DNA of 64,000 nucleotides, taken from Hyaloscypha bicolor E. Its lineage: Eukaryota; Ascomycota; Leotiomycetes; Helotiales; Hyaloscyphaceae. Every line of letters starts with the position of its first letter. Within the stretch, counting starts at the first letter, position 1. The position numbers and the translations under genes are program-made. This document shows positions 43,427 to 53,976 of this stretch, piece after piece. The DNA is taken from assembly GCF_002865645.1 (NCBI RefSeq), contig NW_020194519.1:1299542-1363541 (forward strand), read 5' to 3'. Below the pieces are notes generated by a model. It was not told the origin of the DNA. It did not search any database and worked only from the letters and a program-made list of their open reading frames with translations.

Positions 43427-45568
43427 TCAATGTGGGCTTTGATCATGGGCTCCTGCAAGGAAGCCCATATCAAATGTGACATCTCCATACTCCGGGAAAG
43501 AGAACCAGTCCATATCTTGCTGCAAAGGCCAAAATTGGCCTTCAAGCCAAGTCCACTCGTTCTGCACCTCCCTCTGGGCACCTGCAGGAGCCGCCCTAGC
43601 CTTCTCAGACGCCTGGTAAATTCTAGCCACTACTTCACAGCTTCTTTGCGCTGCCAAGCTGAAGTCCCTCATCTCGTCAAACAGTGAAAGAGACTTTTCA
43701 ATAGACTGTCGCCATTTTGGGACATTTTCGTGGTCTGGGTCGGAGAATAATCCAAGCAAAGGAATCATGGTTGCTTGGAACAGCAGCCAGACTGCATTCC
43801 AGGCCCAGATCTGGTTTTTGAACCAACTTTTAGCAACTTCTTGGACCGTCGCTTCTGAAATCTCTCTGCATGTGTCAATTACCTGCCTCTCTTCTGGTTG
43901 TTGGACAGTCCGATTTTCCTGCCGGAGACAACTAATTAGAAGACGAGGTCTACAGAGAACTAGCCGAAGATTTAGGTAACGGCTTCTCATTAGCCCACAC
44001 GGTGCACGCAAAGATGGGTTCTTGGTTTCCAATTCTCGCAGTTGGCTAGGAATTTGTGATTCCCAGCGGAGAAGTTGTGTGTCATATTCCAAAATTTCGC
44101 GACTGGAAATAAGAGGGGCTCTTGCAAATCGATCTTGAATCCCAGTTCCGATTTTGCAGAACTCAACGCTGGTTCGAAGGCATATTGCTCCGAAATCCTA
44201 GGAATGGCACGAATATAAGATATTGCACTTGATAAAGAAGCAGAACGCTGCTTACCTCGGGATCCAAAGCGGTGGGCAAGGACGCGGTGATAGAACCGGG
44301 ATCCCAGCGTCCCAAACTAGGCCTACCTAATGTTGCCGATGCCCATGTATCAAAGCAAAAAAGACACCACCATGTTCGCCTTCTTGTTTCAAATTGAAGA
44401 CGGGCATCATCGCTGAGGTCTTCCGATTTCTGAGACGGCTCGAGGTGCAATCCTAGGGCGACTGCCATACGCAATGCTGCTCCAGTAATCACGCTGGCGA
44501 GGTTCGGCTTGTTCAAATAGTGCAGATAGCTTCCGCCCAGTATTGCGAACGCCTGAACTATCTCCAGGTGGCCGGCGCCCAGACTTTCGAGTGTCATGTG
44601 TGGATTGGCCCGCCGGTAGAAGACGAAATGGGCGTGGTTCCGAGCATCCGACACTGCAATGCTTCCCATGGTAAGAACCATGTTGAGGAGAGCAATCCAA
44701 GGAGAATCACTTTGAGGGCCACTCAAGTATTTTGACCGAAAAAGCGCTTCATTGACGAGTGGATTGCTGTTGTGGACATGTGTGAAATAAGCATTGATGC
44801 AGAGCATTTCATCCGGCAGAAGAGCTTCATTTATGGCTCTGGGACATTCTTGGTATGGATCCGCAGATTGAGCACTGCCGTTAAGAATCCACGTCTTGGT
44901 ATCTGGAGCGATTTGAACAATAACTCGAATGATGGCCGTGATCGAAGATATGCCTAAATAAGACGACTTGTTGTCCAAAGTAAGGGCAAGTCCATTCACA
45001 TCGTCCGATACATCTGCTGCGAGGTCTTGACTTGCTACTGACTCGTCCCACTCAAAATCTTGCTGAGGAGACAATTCGATGCATTTCAGCTCTTCTTCGG
45101 AGCTCATCGGTTGTAGGTAGTCGCCAAACCGTGCTGGTTCACTCCCGAGCAATCCTATGAGTTCTTCTCTGGATAAGGTAGCCAGCAAGTCTAAAGACTT
45201 TGTAGGGAACAAAGTTTTCAAGACCTTGCTACTTTTGTTGACAGTATCTTGGACCTCATGATAGGCTCTGGTCTCGGGTAAGCATTGGTTCCATCAAATA
45301 TCGAGAAGGTATCATGCCTTGAGGACGGCACGTTCCTCCGTCGGCGGGCTGGAAACTGGCATGCACCTTGAACTTTGTACCAGGAGCACTGCCCACAAGG
45401 TGGTCCAGTAGAATCACACTTGATTCATCTTCTTCTGCACTCTGCACATGACTTTGTCAAGGCTGTTGACGCTGATTCGTGCCTGCCCGGTTCTGGTCTC
45501 GGATCCTGTCTCCCAGTCCCCGTAGCTGCAGATGGGACTGCATCGCCATTTGGAAAGACGTGGAACAT
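43427..45568 (-). pseudogene. Zn2Cys6 transcription factor with an in-frame stop in the zinc cluster
   Basis: Exons on the minus strand are 45568-45318, 45267-44256 and 44197-43427, 677 codons. The zinc cluster reads CAECRRR, stop, IKCDSTGPPCGQC, then ACQFPARRRR. Codon 48 is TGA (45427-45425) where the family has Arg or Lys; CGA to TGA is one transition. All six cysteines and the rest of the protein are otherwise open. The first intron would be GC-AG (45317-45268, 50 nt). The middle-homology region (YFTHVHNSNPLVNEALF, ALRMAVALGLHLEPS, RRRTWWCLFCFDTWAS) is intact. In-frame starts downstream of the stop would give a protein without DNA-binding domain. A sequencing error is possible. Position beside the transporter suggests it once regulated the local sugar genes. 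Confidence 0.82.
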
Positions 45569-46481
45569 CAAAACGAATCAATGAAAGTGAGGCTGGAGAA
45601 GGAAATGTTCAGTAAGAAGAAGGAACAAGTAGAGCACAACAGTACTTAGCCTCAGGCCAAAGATCTCGCTAAACCTAAACGGGAAAGGGGGGAACGGAAG
45701 AGGAACTCCCGGAGCCGAGGCCCAAAATTCTCAGAGAGTCTTGGCCTTCAAAACACCAAGAAACACCAGGAAACTATCCAGAACATACCCTTCGATCGAT
45801 GCCTCAATCAATTGATATTGATGAGAGCTGGGTATATCAGCTGCTCTCTTTGATCTCCCATCCCCGGACCAGTGTTTCATGCAAACTTCGCGTCGCCGTC
45901 GCGTCGACAGGACCTCATCTGGTCGGGGCTATCATCCTCATCTCGCCTTCCAAGATCATCTCTGAATGAGGCCTCCCGGGCCGGGGAACGTGTTGTCATA
46001 TGAAGATGCTGAGGGTGTCTCATGCCCTGTCCAGTTCTATCTAACACCCATTGTTCTGATTTTGCTCTCAATGCTTGACCAGGTCACGCCTTGAATCTAT
46101 CTAAATCACACGCATGCCAACAGTCCCGAGATCCAAGCTTTCTTTGAGATTATTTCGGACACAATTATCTATTCGGAGTTCGTCAAGCCGTTTACCTGTT
46201 TATTTCGTTCCTCGTTCAATCATTCTGTACTGCGTATTATTTTGCCGGACCGTGGTGTTGTTTCATGTTCAGGAGTTTCTTCAAAGTCGAACGAGAAAGA
46301 ACCCGCACAGCCAGTGCTACCCCAGACAAACTCCAAATCTATGGACATCATATTGAGACCAGTAAGTCTACTCAAAACTTTTGACATCGCGTGACGGCAC
46401 ATGAAGTCTATATAAGTACTATGGACAGCTACACCAAAGTTAGAGTAAGCATTCTGTCAAACTCATTCAGTCCCCCCCCCC
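45569..46481. other. Intergenic between the Zn2Cys6 gene and the AA9 pseudogene
   Basis: No gene is supported. A 10-base C homopolymer sits at 46472-46481, just before the AA9 signal-peptide frame, and may mark an indel that removed the start. Confidence 0.45.
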
Positions 46482-47413
46482 AAGTCCTTGATCACGAGAA
46501 ATTTTATAGCAGTGCTTGGCCTTTTTGCCTACGCCATTACCGTTGTAGGTCATTCCATGTTTCAAGACATGTTGGTCAATGGTATGGCTCATCTTCTCTC
46601 TCTTCTACTCGTCTCCTTCTTAAGTCGTCTCATTCTTCCTTGCTAAACGGTGGCTCTCCTAGCGTTGACGAATTCAATACCTGCACGCGAGTGCCTCCTA
46701 GTAATAGTCCTGTCACAACTGTCACATCCGGTGATATCAGATGCAATGTTGGTGGAAGTAAGGGCGTCACTGGAATCTGCGCTGCTCCGGGTATACTCTC
46801 TCTATTTCCGAGACCCAATTTCTCAGGTCTGATAAAATCATAACAGCTGGCGGAAACATGACCGTCGAGATGCACGCACAACCTGGTGATCGGTCGTTTT
46901 CAAATCAAGCGATTGAAGGGAATCACTTTGGACCAGTCATCGTCTACATGTCGAAGGTCACAGACGCAACAACGGACCCCGGTTCTGGTTCATGGCTCAA
47001 AGCTGATGAAGAAGGCTACAATTCCACAACTAAGAAATGGGGAACAGTAAGTACTCGCAAGATCTTTTCTTTAGCCTCTATCCTCTCCTCAAATTAGAGT
47101 AAGCTTCTAAATATCTCAGGACACCTTGAATAGCAATTGCGGCCACAGAAGTTTTACGATTCCCGCTTCCATCTCGCCAGGAGCATACCTCGTATGAGCA
47201 GAAGCTATTGCCCTGCATGCCGCGCAGAGTGCTGGCGGCGCTCAGCTCTACATGAGCTGCTATCAGGTCAATATTACTGGAGGCGGAGCTGCCAGCCCAG
47301 CTGGTGTGTCATTCCCCGGTGCCTACAATGCGACAGATCCAGGAATTCTCATCGATATCTACAAGCCCATCATAGACTACGTGATACCAGGGCCCGCAGT
47401 GTTCGCTGAATAG
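46482..47413 (+). pseudogene. AA9 lytic polysaccharide monooxygenase, inactivated
   Basis: Fragments give a near-complete AA9 enzyme (copper-dependent oxidative cleavage of cellulose or hemicellulose). A signal peptide (NFIAVLGLFAYAITVVG) comes before His1 in HSMFQDMLVNG. Then come VDEFNTCTRVPPSNSPV, DIRCNVGG, the second copper His in GNHFGPVIVYMSKV, and the Tyr-bearing AQLYMSCYQVNITGGG. Lesions: no ATG before the signal peptide, with a poly-C run in its place; exon 2 after the TCCTAG acceptor at about 46662 is out of frame by one base; and TGA at 47195-47197 replaces the Arg expected in YLVRAEA. Introns at about 46794-46848 and 47046-47120 are still spliceable. No cellulose-binding module is present. 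It ends at TAG 47411-47413. Confidence 0.85.
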
Positions 47414-49103
47414 ACGCCGAACGTCGTTCCATGAAGTGATAAGAGTGCAGAAGCTCATGTAAGAGTGTCAGACTTGGCAATGGGAGATAGCCAAAAGAAC
47501 AAGGAACAGTCTGTATAATGTAGGTAAAGTTGCTCAGCGTTGAACACATTTACACTATTTAGTCAGGAGTTGAATGGCTATTGGCTCTGTGACAGGAGTG
47601 CCGGCCGGCGTCTCGATACAATCACCAAAGTCAAACTCAATGTCTTCCGTTCTCGGCTCCGGTTAGCGCTATCATCGTATATCTTGCTCCCCAACATATC
47701 TCTGAGACACTGCGTGGGGAACGTTGGGAAGGGGAGAGACGAAACCGATCTGATGTAACCCAAGTGATAGTTTTCCGTGGAATGGTATGCGAGTACACGC
47801 CACAAACCCACAGCAAATATATGAGAATCAGTCAAATTTGTGTAACCGCGCGTTCCAAGTGGTAAGACCTCGCTTGGACGTTTTGGATACAAACGGCTCG
47901 TAATATGTTTTGAAAACCAACACCATGGGCCAACAGGCGAGGCCGGGCATCGATGATATCCATTGGCTAAGGAAATGCTTTAAAGTTTGTGCGGAGAATG
48001 CGGAGTCTGCAGACATCGCTCTGGATTCGAGGATTGAGTACGAATTAAGCGCCCGGTACTCGAACCGACAATCTCGATTCCACCTCACTGGGTGGGCGAC
48101 CCGCCCCTCTCGTCACTGCAGCCCCCAGAACTGAGGGGGCCAAAATCACATCTCCAAAACGACTTGGCATCGCGGGGTGGCCACTCAGGAGGCCACCCTA
48201 GTCGCTTTCGAGTCGGCTGCACCTCTCTCCATTGTCTCCAAGCTCATTGCCAACACTTGCCGGGCCGTGCCGCACCAATAGACGGTATCGTCCCACGCCA
48301 CAGCCCCCAATCCAGCAGAGTGGAGAACATCGATTGTGATTCTCCAGCTTCCACAGCGGCAACCCTCATGGAAAAATGCAACCCTCCCGCAACTATCAAC
48401 ACAAGTTTTGCGCCGAGGATCTGGTCACTATCACCACCGCGGCGAGAAATGCTCTGCTTTTCCCAGCAGGTGTCCAATAAATTGGATCTGGAACCTCCCG
48501 AGCGCGCTCAGCCCCCAATGCCCCCAATCATCGATTTGGCAGGCCTCGTGACGGGTGTGACGAGCTCTCCTTGGTGTGATCAATGCAGATTGCCAGCAGC
48601 TGGGAGTGCAGCGATTGCCCAGCAGCGGACGCCCACCCCCCCGCCGGTGAGCAGCATGATCGCCAATCAACCGGCAGCACGGCCCCCCAAGCCCTGCTCA
48701 TCCCCACTGAATCCCTGCCGCAGGGTGACCTTGCAGGGTACCTCGCATGCCTGGACACAATCCACCAACTGCTGTTGGCGATGCATCGGCGTGTTGGCCA
48801 ATCCTGCCGCAACGCCACTGACCGCAAAGCGAGCAGCGAGTTCTGCTGAGATGCATGATAAGTGCGGCCTTATACACCGGGTCGCGCTCTTCAACTTCAC
48901 AACTTCAGACGCTTCCTTCCAACATTCGCGATAAGTGTTATTTCGACACCAGACGAACTCCACGGCCTGCTATCTGACTCTTGCCGGTCAGGGTCACAGC
49001 AGCTCGATGTTGAGGAGCCTCGCTATCCCCTCATAACCCCGTGCTCCGGTTGAGGCATACAATCGTTCAGCAGACACGACTTCCGACGGCTTGGCCCGCC
49101 AAG
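47414..49103. other. 1.7 kb upstream region of the Cys-rich membrane protein, GC-rich in its right part
   Basis: A 280-codon plus-strand frame (48092-48934) exists, but it looks like a GC-driven chance frame: no domain, no signal, and Pro/Ala/Ser-rich in all overlapping frames. I see no supported gene. Confidence 0.4.
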
Positions 49104-50590
49104 ATGCGACCTTCTTTGGTATCAACAGTGCTCTTCCTCCTCACAGCCTTCACACCGTCGAGTATCGCGATAGAATCACTCCCCAACTCGCCATGCTCGG
49201 TGCAATGTGGGAACGTTCAGGGCTCCACAACGGGGTCCGATATTGTGTGTAATAATGGGGATTTCGCATCAACGGCCACCGGGATCACCTTTCAGAGTTG
49301 TGTCACTTGCCAATTAGGGAGCACTTACGTTGACCCTGCCACAAAGAAGACGGATTTGCAGTTCGCTTTGTGTGAGTGACATCCCAGTACCCTTGAGCCA
49401 TGTTCTCTTCCTCGAACAGATACTAATGCCTCACTTCTACAGACAACTTGAGATATGCCGTAAGTTGGTGTCTGTTTGGTTATCCAAACAATACAAACGT
49501 TCCCAGTACCCCTTGCACCACTAGGTACGTACCCGAACCCCTGTAGCCGGAGCGAGGCTAACAAGCAGCAGTACCGCATGTCAACCTATTGAGAACGCCA
49601 TTGAGTTCGATTCGCTCAATGCTGCGGCAGCCACCTACAGTTACTGTGCACTCATGAGCACCATCGCTGTCCCGAAGTGTGAGGCTTGTCTGGCGCAACA
49701 GACAGACCAATTTTATATCAATAATTGTATGTCTTCCGTGTCAGGCATGTAATAAGTCTCCTCTTACTAATACCCCCAAAGTCGTGATAGCCCTCAATGG
49801 AGCTTGCCAACAACAACCAACTCCAGGCCACATCGTCTCTCTCCAAGGGTCTCTGTTCTCCACCACTACAGTCAACATCACGTCCCCTACCCCCACCCCC
49901 TCCGGCACCTACACGCCTTCGAACGCCAAGTTCACCCTCGGCGCCAAAATCGGCATCGCTGTGGGCGGCATTATCATTCTGTTAGCAATCGTAGGAGCCT
50001 GCATCATCTGGCGCGGGCGGAGACGCCGTCGGAGTTTTCTCTTGAGACATCAACAGCAGACCGGGTACGCAGAGTGGGTAGCTGCCCAGCAGAGCATCCG
50101 CAGCGAACCTCCGAGTGCAACCTCACCAAACGGAGCCTCACGGAGCCCACGACGTGATATGTTTGAGGCGTCCATGGGCGCTACTGGAAGTGGGGGAGCC
50201 TTCTTCGACAGTCCTCAGAGCCAAAGGCCATTAGTCTCCAGCATGCCTTGGGGTGGCGGAATGAGTGAGGATATGAGTCCTGCCAATGAGAAGGTCTACT
50301 TCAGCCCTTACTCGAGTAACTATAACAGTCCAGTGAGTGCCACCGATCAGATACAGACTGTTGGGCAACAGTGGCCCTTGGATGGAAAGGATACGGTAGC
50401 TGGGACGTCGGGTTTTGGAAGGATACATCAGCATCGGAGCAGAAGCCGAGAGAAAAAGGATAGTAAAGAAGATCACTTCGAGATGCAAGTCGTGGCACCC
50501 ACATTACAACACCCAGGCCACGGGAGACAGGACTCGGTTAAGTCACTTGGCTTGACGGAGGAGGATCACCAAAGGGGCGACGCCGTATGA
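49104..50590 (+). CDS. Single-pass membrane protein with 12-cysteine ectodomain (paralogue A)
   Basis: Four exons (49104-49371, 49443-49524, 49569-49726, 49782-50590) give 438 residues. The order is a signal peptide (MRPSLVSTVLFLLTAFTPSSIA), then an ectodomain of about 190 residues with 12 cysteines and NxT sites. A Pro/Thr stalk follows (TSPTPTPSGTYTP), one membrane helix (IGIAVGGIIILLAIVGACII), a basic stop-transfer RGRRRRR and a ~180-residue disordered cytoplasmic tail. Shared blocks with the gene at 51987-53976 are NSPC, YNLR(Y/F)A, LFG, STPC, CQP, YC, KC.(A/E)CL, GxIxSLQG-like and FSTTxVNIT. The third-exon acceptor is a tandem CAGCAG and could add or drop one Ser. A receptor or wall sensor is plausible from the topology (inference). 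Confidence 0.82.
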
Positions 50591-51986
50591 TGGCCAGGAC
50601 ATAGGCAATCTCATCTCTCATCCAGCTTCACATACCTACTTGAGCATTTCATTCGTCACTGTTTTTGAGCGGGAGTCTGAATCTTTCGTTGGTTGGATCT
50701 GGTTCCCGGGGTCAGATAAGATCTATGGCGAATGGTTTGGCTTCCGAGGTTGGAAACATTGCTGTACAGTACCTACGATACCCGACAACGGGATCTTTCC
50801 TGTCACGAGGCTCTTCCTGACCTTAGTCCTCTTAGAAGAGCACACATAATAACTCGTCCAAAACATACACACATTTCAATTTACCCCTACCCGTGACTTG
50901 CCTTTTGCTTTTCTTTCAGCTCCTCTCCTGGATGATTAGGGTTAATGCGGATCAACGGTTCTCAGTCGTCAATGAGTTCAGCATCCATACCTTGCAGGGC
51001 CTCGTATCAAGCACAGATGGTGGGACGAACCAGGTCACCCAGGTCCGATCTGCCCTCCAGTTGCGGGGCTGAGGTCCAGACCCCTGAGCTGCACCCCGTC
51101 CGTTCGCTTCAGGCCATCGAACTTTACCTCGAGCTGTGCCGTGCGTACGTCACACGCCTCCATCCGAGGTCCCAAGCGCTTAAAGAAACTTTAAATCGAG
51201 CAGGATTGTGCCCCCAAAATCCGGAGGTCCCAAGCGTTTAAAGAAACTTTAAACCGAGCAGAATTGTGCCCCCAAATTCCCAACTGCATCTCGGAGACCG
51301 AGCACTTAGCCAGAGACCGTGGTCCTCATCCCTGAGATGATCGCACTCTTGATTCGCGTTGTCGCGTAGCGTGAACAGTGAGCACTAGCGGGGCAGCCAA
51401 TGCCATTTGCGCCGTCGTAAGTCGTAGTTTATGGACCGGGGACCGGGATTGGGGATGAATTCTATGATCCGGAGGCTGCAAGCAAATCAGCCAGCCCCGC
51501 CCCCCGGTCCCCACCTTGAATGCACATCATCTGTACGTGTGAAGTGTGCCGCCCGTTTCCTGTCATTGCACACTTGAGCCCTGGGCACGCTCGCCGTGGC
51601 TCTCCATCGTTCAGTGACACTTTGGGGTCGATGAATTGTTTCTTCATGCAGAAAGTTCACGTGATATGAGAAGAGGAAGGGATGATTGAGTTTTTGGAGT
51701 TTCTTGGTTGTAAAGCGGGTTAAATATTTACAAAGGAACGTGTAAAAGAAAAAGTACGTTCGTGCTGCTACCAAATGCCTAGAAGAGCTGCCAGCCAACG
51801 CCTGTACACCTGACGCCTATATACTCCATGCCCAGCGTCCATTTGATTTCGTGTGTTTCTTCCCTTCCCTTCCAAACACCAGAAAAATTGAATATCCTGA
51901 CTGTTGTCGAACTGAATCGCGCACCTGGGCGCTAGACTGTTGAAAAACCGTACCGTGTATCCAAAAAGGATACATACCATCAATGA
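50591..51986. other. Convergent 3' region between the two Cys-rich paralogues
   Basis: It contains a 58-bp tandem repeat (separate entry) and no supported gene. Confidence 0.45.
51166..51281 (+). repeat. Two tandem copies of a 58-bp sequence
   Basis: Copy one (51166-51223) and copy two (51224-51281) both begin GAGGTCCCAAGCG and contain AAAGAAACTTTAAA, itself a near-palindrome. The few differences are mostly C/T or G/A. It lies between the convergent paralogues, outside genes. Confidence 0.9.
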
Positions 51987-53976
51987 TCAGTAGCTGCCGG
52001 GCCACTGCTCCTCGGGCTCCTCTGCACTCATCGACGCAGCCTCCTCAGGCCTTTTCTTCGCCTTTTTCTTCTTAAACGAATCTTTCGTTATGCTAGTCAG
52101 ACCCATCTTTCGCTCCCTCTCAATCCTCTCTCTTTCAGCCCACTCGAAATCAAACCGACCATTTTTGCTAAGGGGTTCATCCTTGCTGGCGTTCGTATTG
52201 CTGATCCCAGGACGTACTGTAGTCCTCCTATAACTTTCAGCTCGCGAAGCTGATCGAGGCGGATTTGCCTCATCCGCCATTCTCTGAGCAAGGACTTCTC
52301 GCGGCGACACTCGTGGTGACTCATCTTCTCCCCTTGACAAGCTATTATCACGACTCCTGGTTCTGCTTTCCGCACGACTACTTGCTCTGCTCTCTGCGCG
52401 GGTTCTACTTTCTGCCCGGCTTTCTGCACGGTTTCTGCTTTCGTTGCGAGGTCGGCTGTCATTGCGGGTCCTGCTTTCGCCGTGGCGCCGGCTCACAGAG
52501 CGATTCCTGATCTCGGAGCGCATCTGCGTGTGGAATTGAGGCTGGAAATCGGTGTCAGGGGATGAGCCTGATTCGAAGGCACGGGGTGAGTGGATGGTCT
52601 CCATCTGTGACACTTGCGGGTGACTTTGAGCAGAAGGTGATTTTTTGTGCGTCGGTGGTTTTGATTCTAGGATGAGTGGTGGCGGAAAGTTTTTAGGTGA
52701 TGAACGGGCTGATGGATAGTCTTTCATCCGGTAGGTATCACTGGTTGCTGTACTTCCTGATGGAGATATCGGAGTCCAAGTAGCTGGGATGTAGGCTTGA
52801 TGCGTGGGGATGATTGTTCCCGTTTGGTTGGTGAGTTGCCCGGCCAAACGAGCGTGGGCGCCATCTATCCAACCGCTGCTGGTGGAAATTGGACTGATTT
52901 GGTGCTTTTCTAGTACAGTTCGAGCATTATCCAAGGCGGTAAGCTCCTTGATCGTGTACTGAGGTTGATCGAAGTGTCCATTGACGGATATTGGAGTCTG
53001 TGGAAAGGGGTTCCCGTACGCACCGTTGGTGGGTGCAGTAATGTTTGCGGCCCCAAATCGAGAATCCAATGGGGACCTCAAGTCGTTCAGATTCCTGCGT
53101 CGTCGATAATAAATGATAAAAATGGCGATAGCCAACAGAAGAAGGACAACAAGTGCAACAGCAATGCCGATGATTGCACCCTGGGGGAGACCCTTGTGGG
53201 GAGTTGATGTTGATGTTGGATTGTAATCAGGAGTGGTGATATTGACAAGGGTAGTGGAAAAAATATTTCCTTGGAGCCCGATGGCGGTGCCGGCCTGAGG
53301 GCGTTGGATACACCCAGCTTGGAGTGCAGTGAGAACTAAACCGAATAAATTAGCTGCGACATCTGGTAAACAGCGAAGCAGCGATACGTACAGTTGCGAA
53401 GATACTTCTCATTCGAAGTATTACTTAGACATTCTCTGCATTTATTGAGATAATCACCTAAGATGGCGTTGTTGTCCGCTGAACAGTAAGAAAACTCGGT
53501 CTCGTTGGAAGGGAGAAGGTTGCCATCCTCGATAGCTCGCTGGAGGGGTTGACATGAATTAATCGTGGAGCATGGAGTAGAGACAAAATCAGATGGCTGT
53601 TGAAACCCAAACAAACACGAATCCAGAGCAAAACGTAAATTATCTGATCCAGTGACATTAGAGTTGTTCGAGTAGCCTTGCATGAGGACCTACAAAGAAA
53701 CCAGCCTTGGTCATTGCCATTGCCGTCCGATGCTGTGCTGGTTTGTAGGCAGTTCAAGCAGGCCATAAATCTCTGCCCGCTCGGTGTTCCCTCATAACTT
53801 GCATCAACACATGTGATGTCACTCCCAAGGGTACTCAATGGAGTCGTATTCGTTGTGTTTTGGCTGGGGTCGAGACATAGTGAGGTACAAGGTGAGTTCG
53901 AAGAGACTTGCAGTGAAAGAATTGTCTCTGTCAGGAAAAGGGCTGCCAAAAGGGAGCTCATGAGCCTGGAAGCCAT
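51987..53976 (-). CDS. Single-pass membrane protein with 12-cysteine ectodomain (paralogue B)
   Basis: Three exons on the minus strand (53976-53694, 53643-53392, 53335-51987) encode 627 residues. A signal peptide (SSLLAALFLTETILSLQ) precedes a ~200-residue ectodomain with 12 cysteines in the same order as paralogue A. Then come a Thr/Ser stalk, one membrane helix (IIGIAVALVVLLLLAIAIFIIYY), RRRR, and a ~380-residue disordered tail. The tail holds an Arg-Glu-Ser array (units like RAESR, RNESR) and a C-terminal lysine cluster (FKKKKAKKRP). Both introns of B coincide in position and phase with introns 1 and 3 of A (before NLR and before the GxCQxxP segment), so the two genes are related by descent. 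The start at 53976 is chosen because it gives the signal peptide. Function unknown. Confidence 0.82.

Noticed and set aside
48030..48080. TCGAACC-containing segment resembling a tRNA T-arm
   Set aside because: The arms do not pair: the stem needed beside the loop is not complementary, and no acceptor stem was found.
48092..48934. 280-codon plus-strand open frame
   Set aside because: It lies in GC-rich DNA where several frames on both strands are open. It is Pro/Ala/Ser-rich with no domain or signal, and fits a promoter region better.
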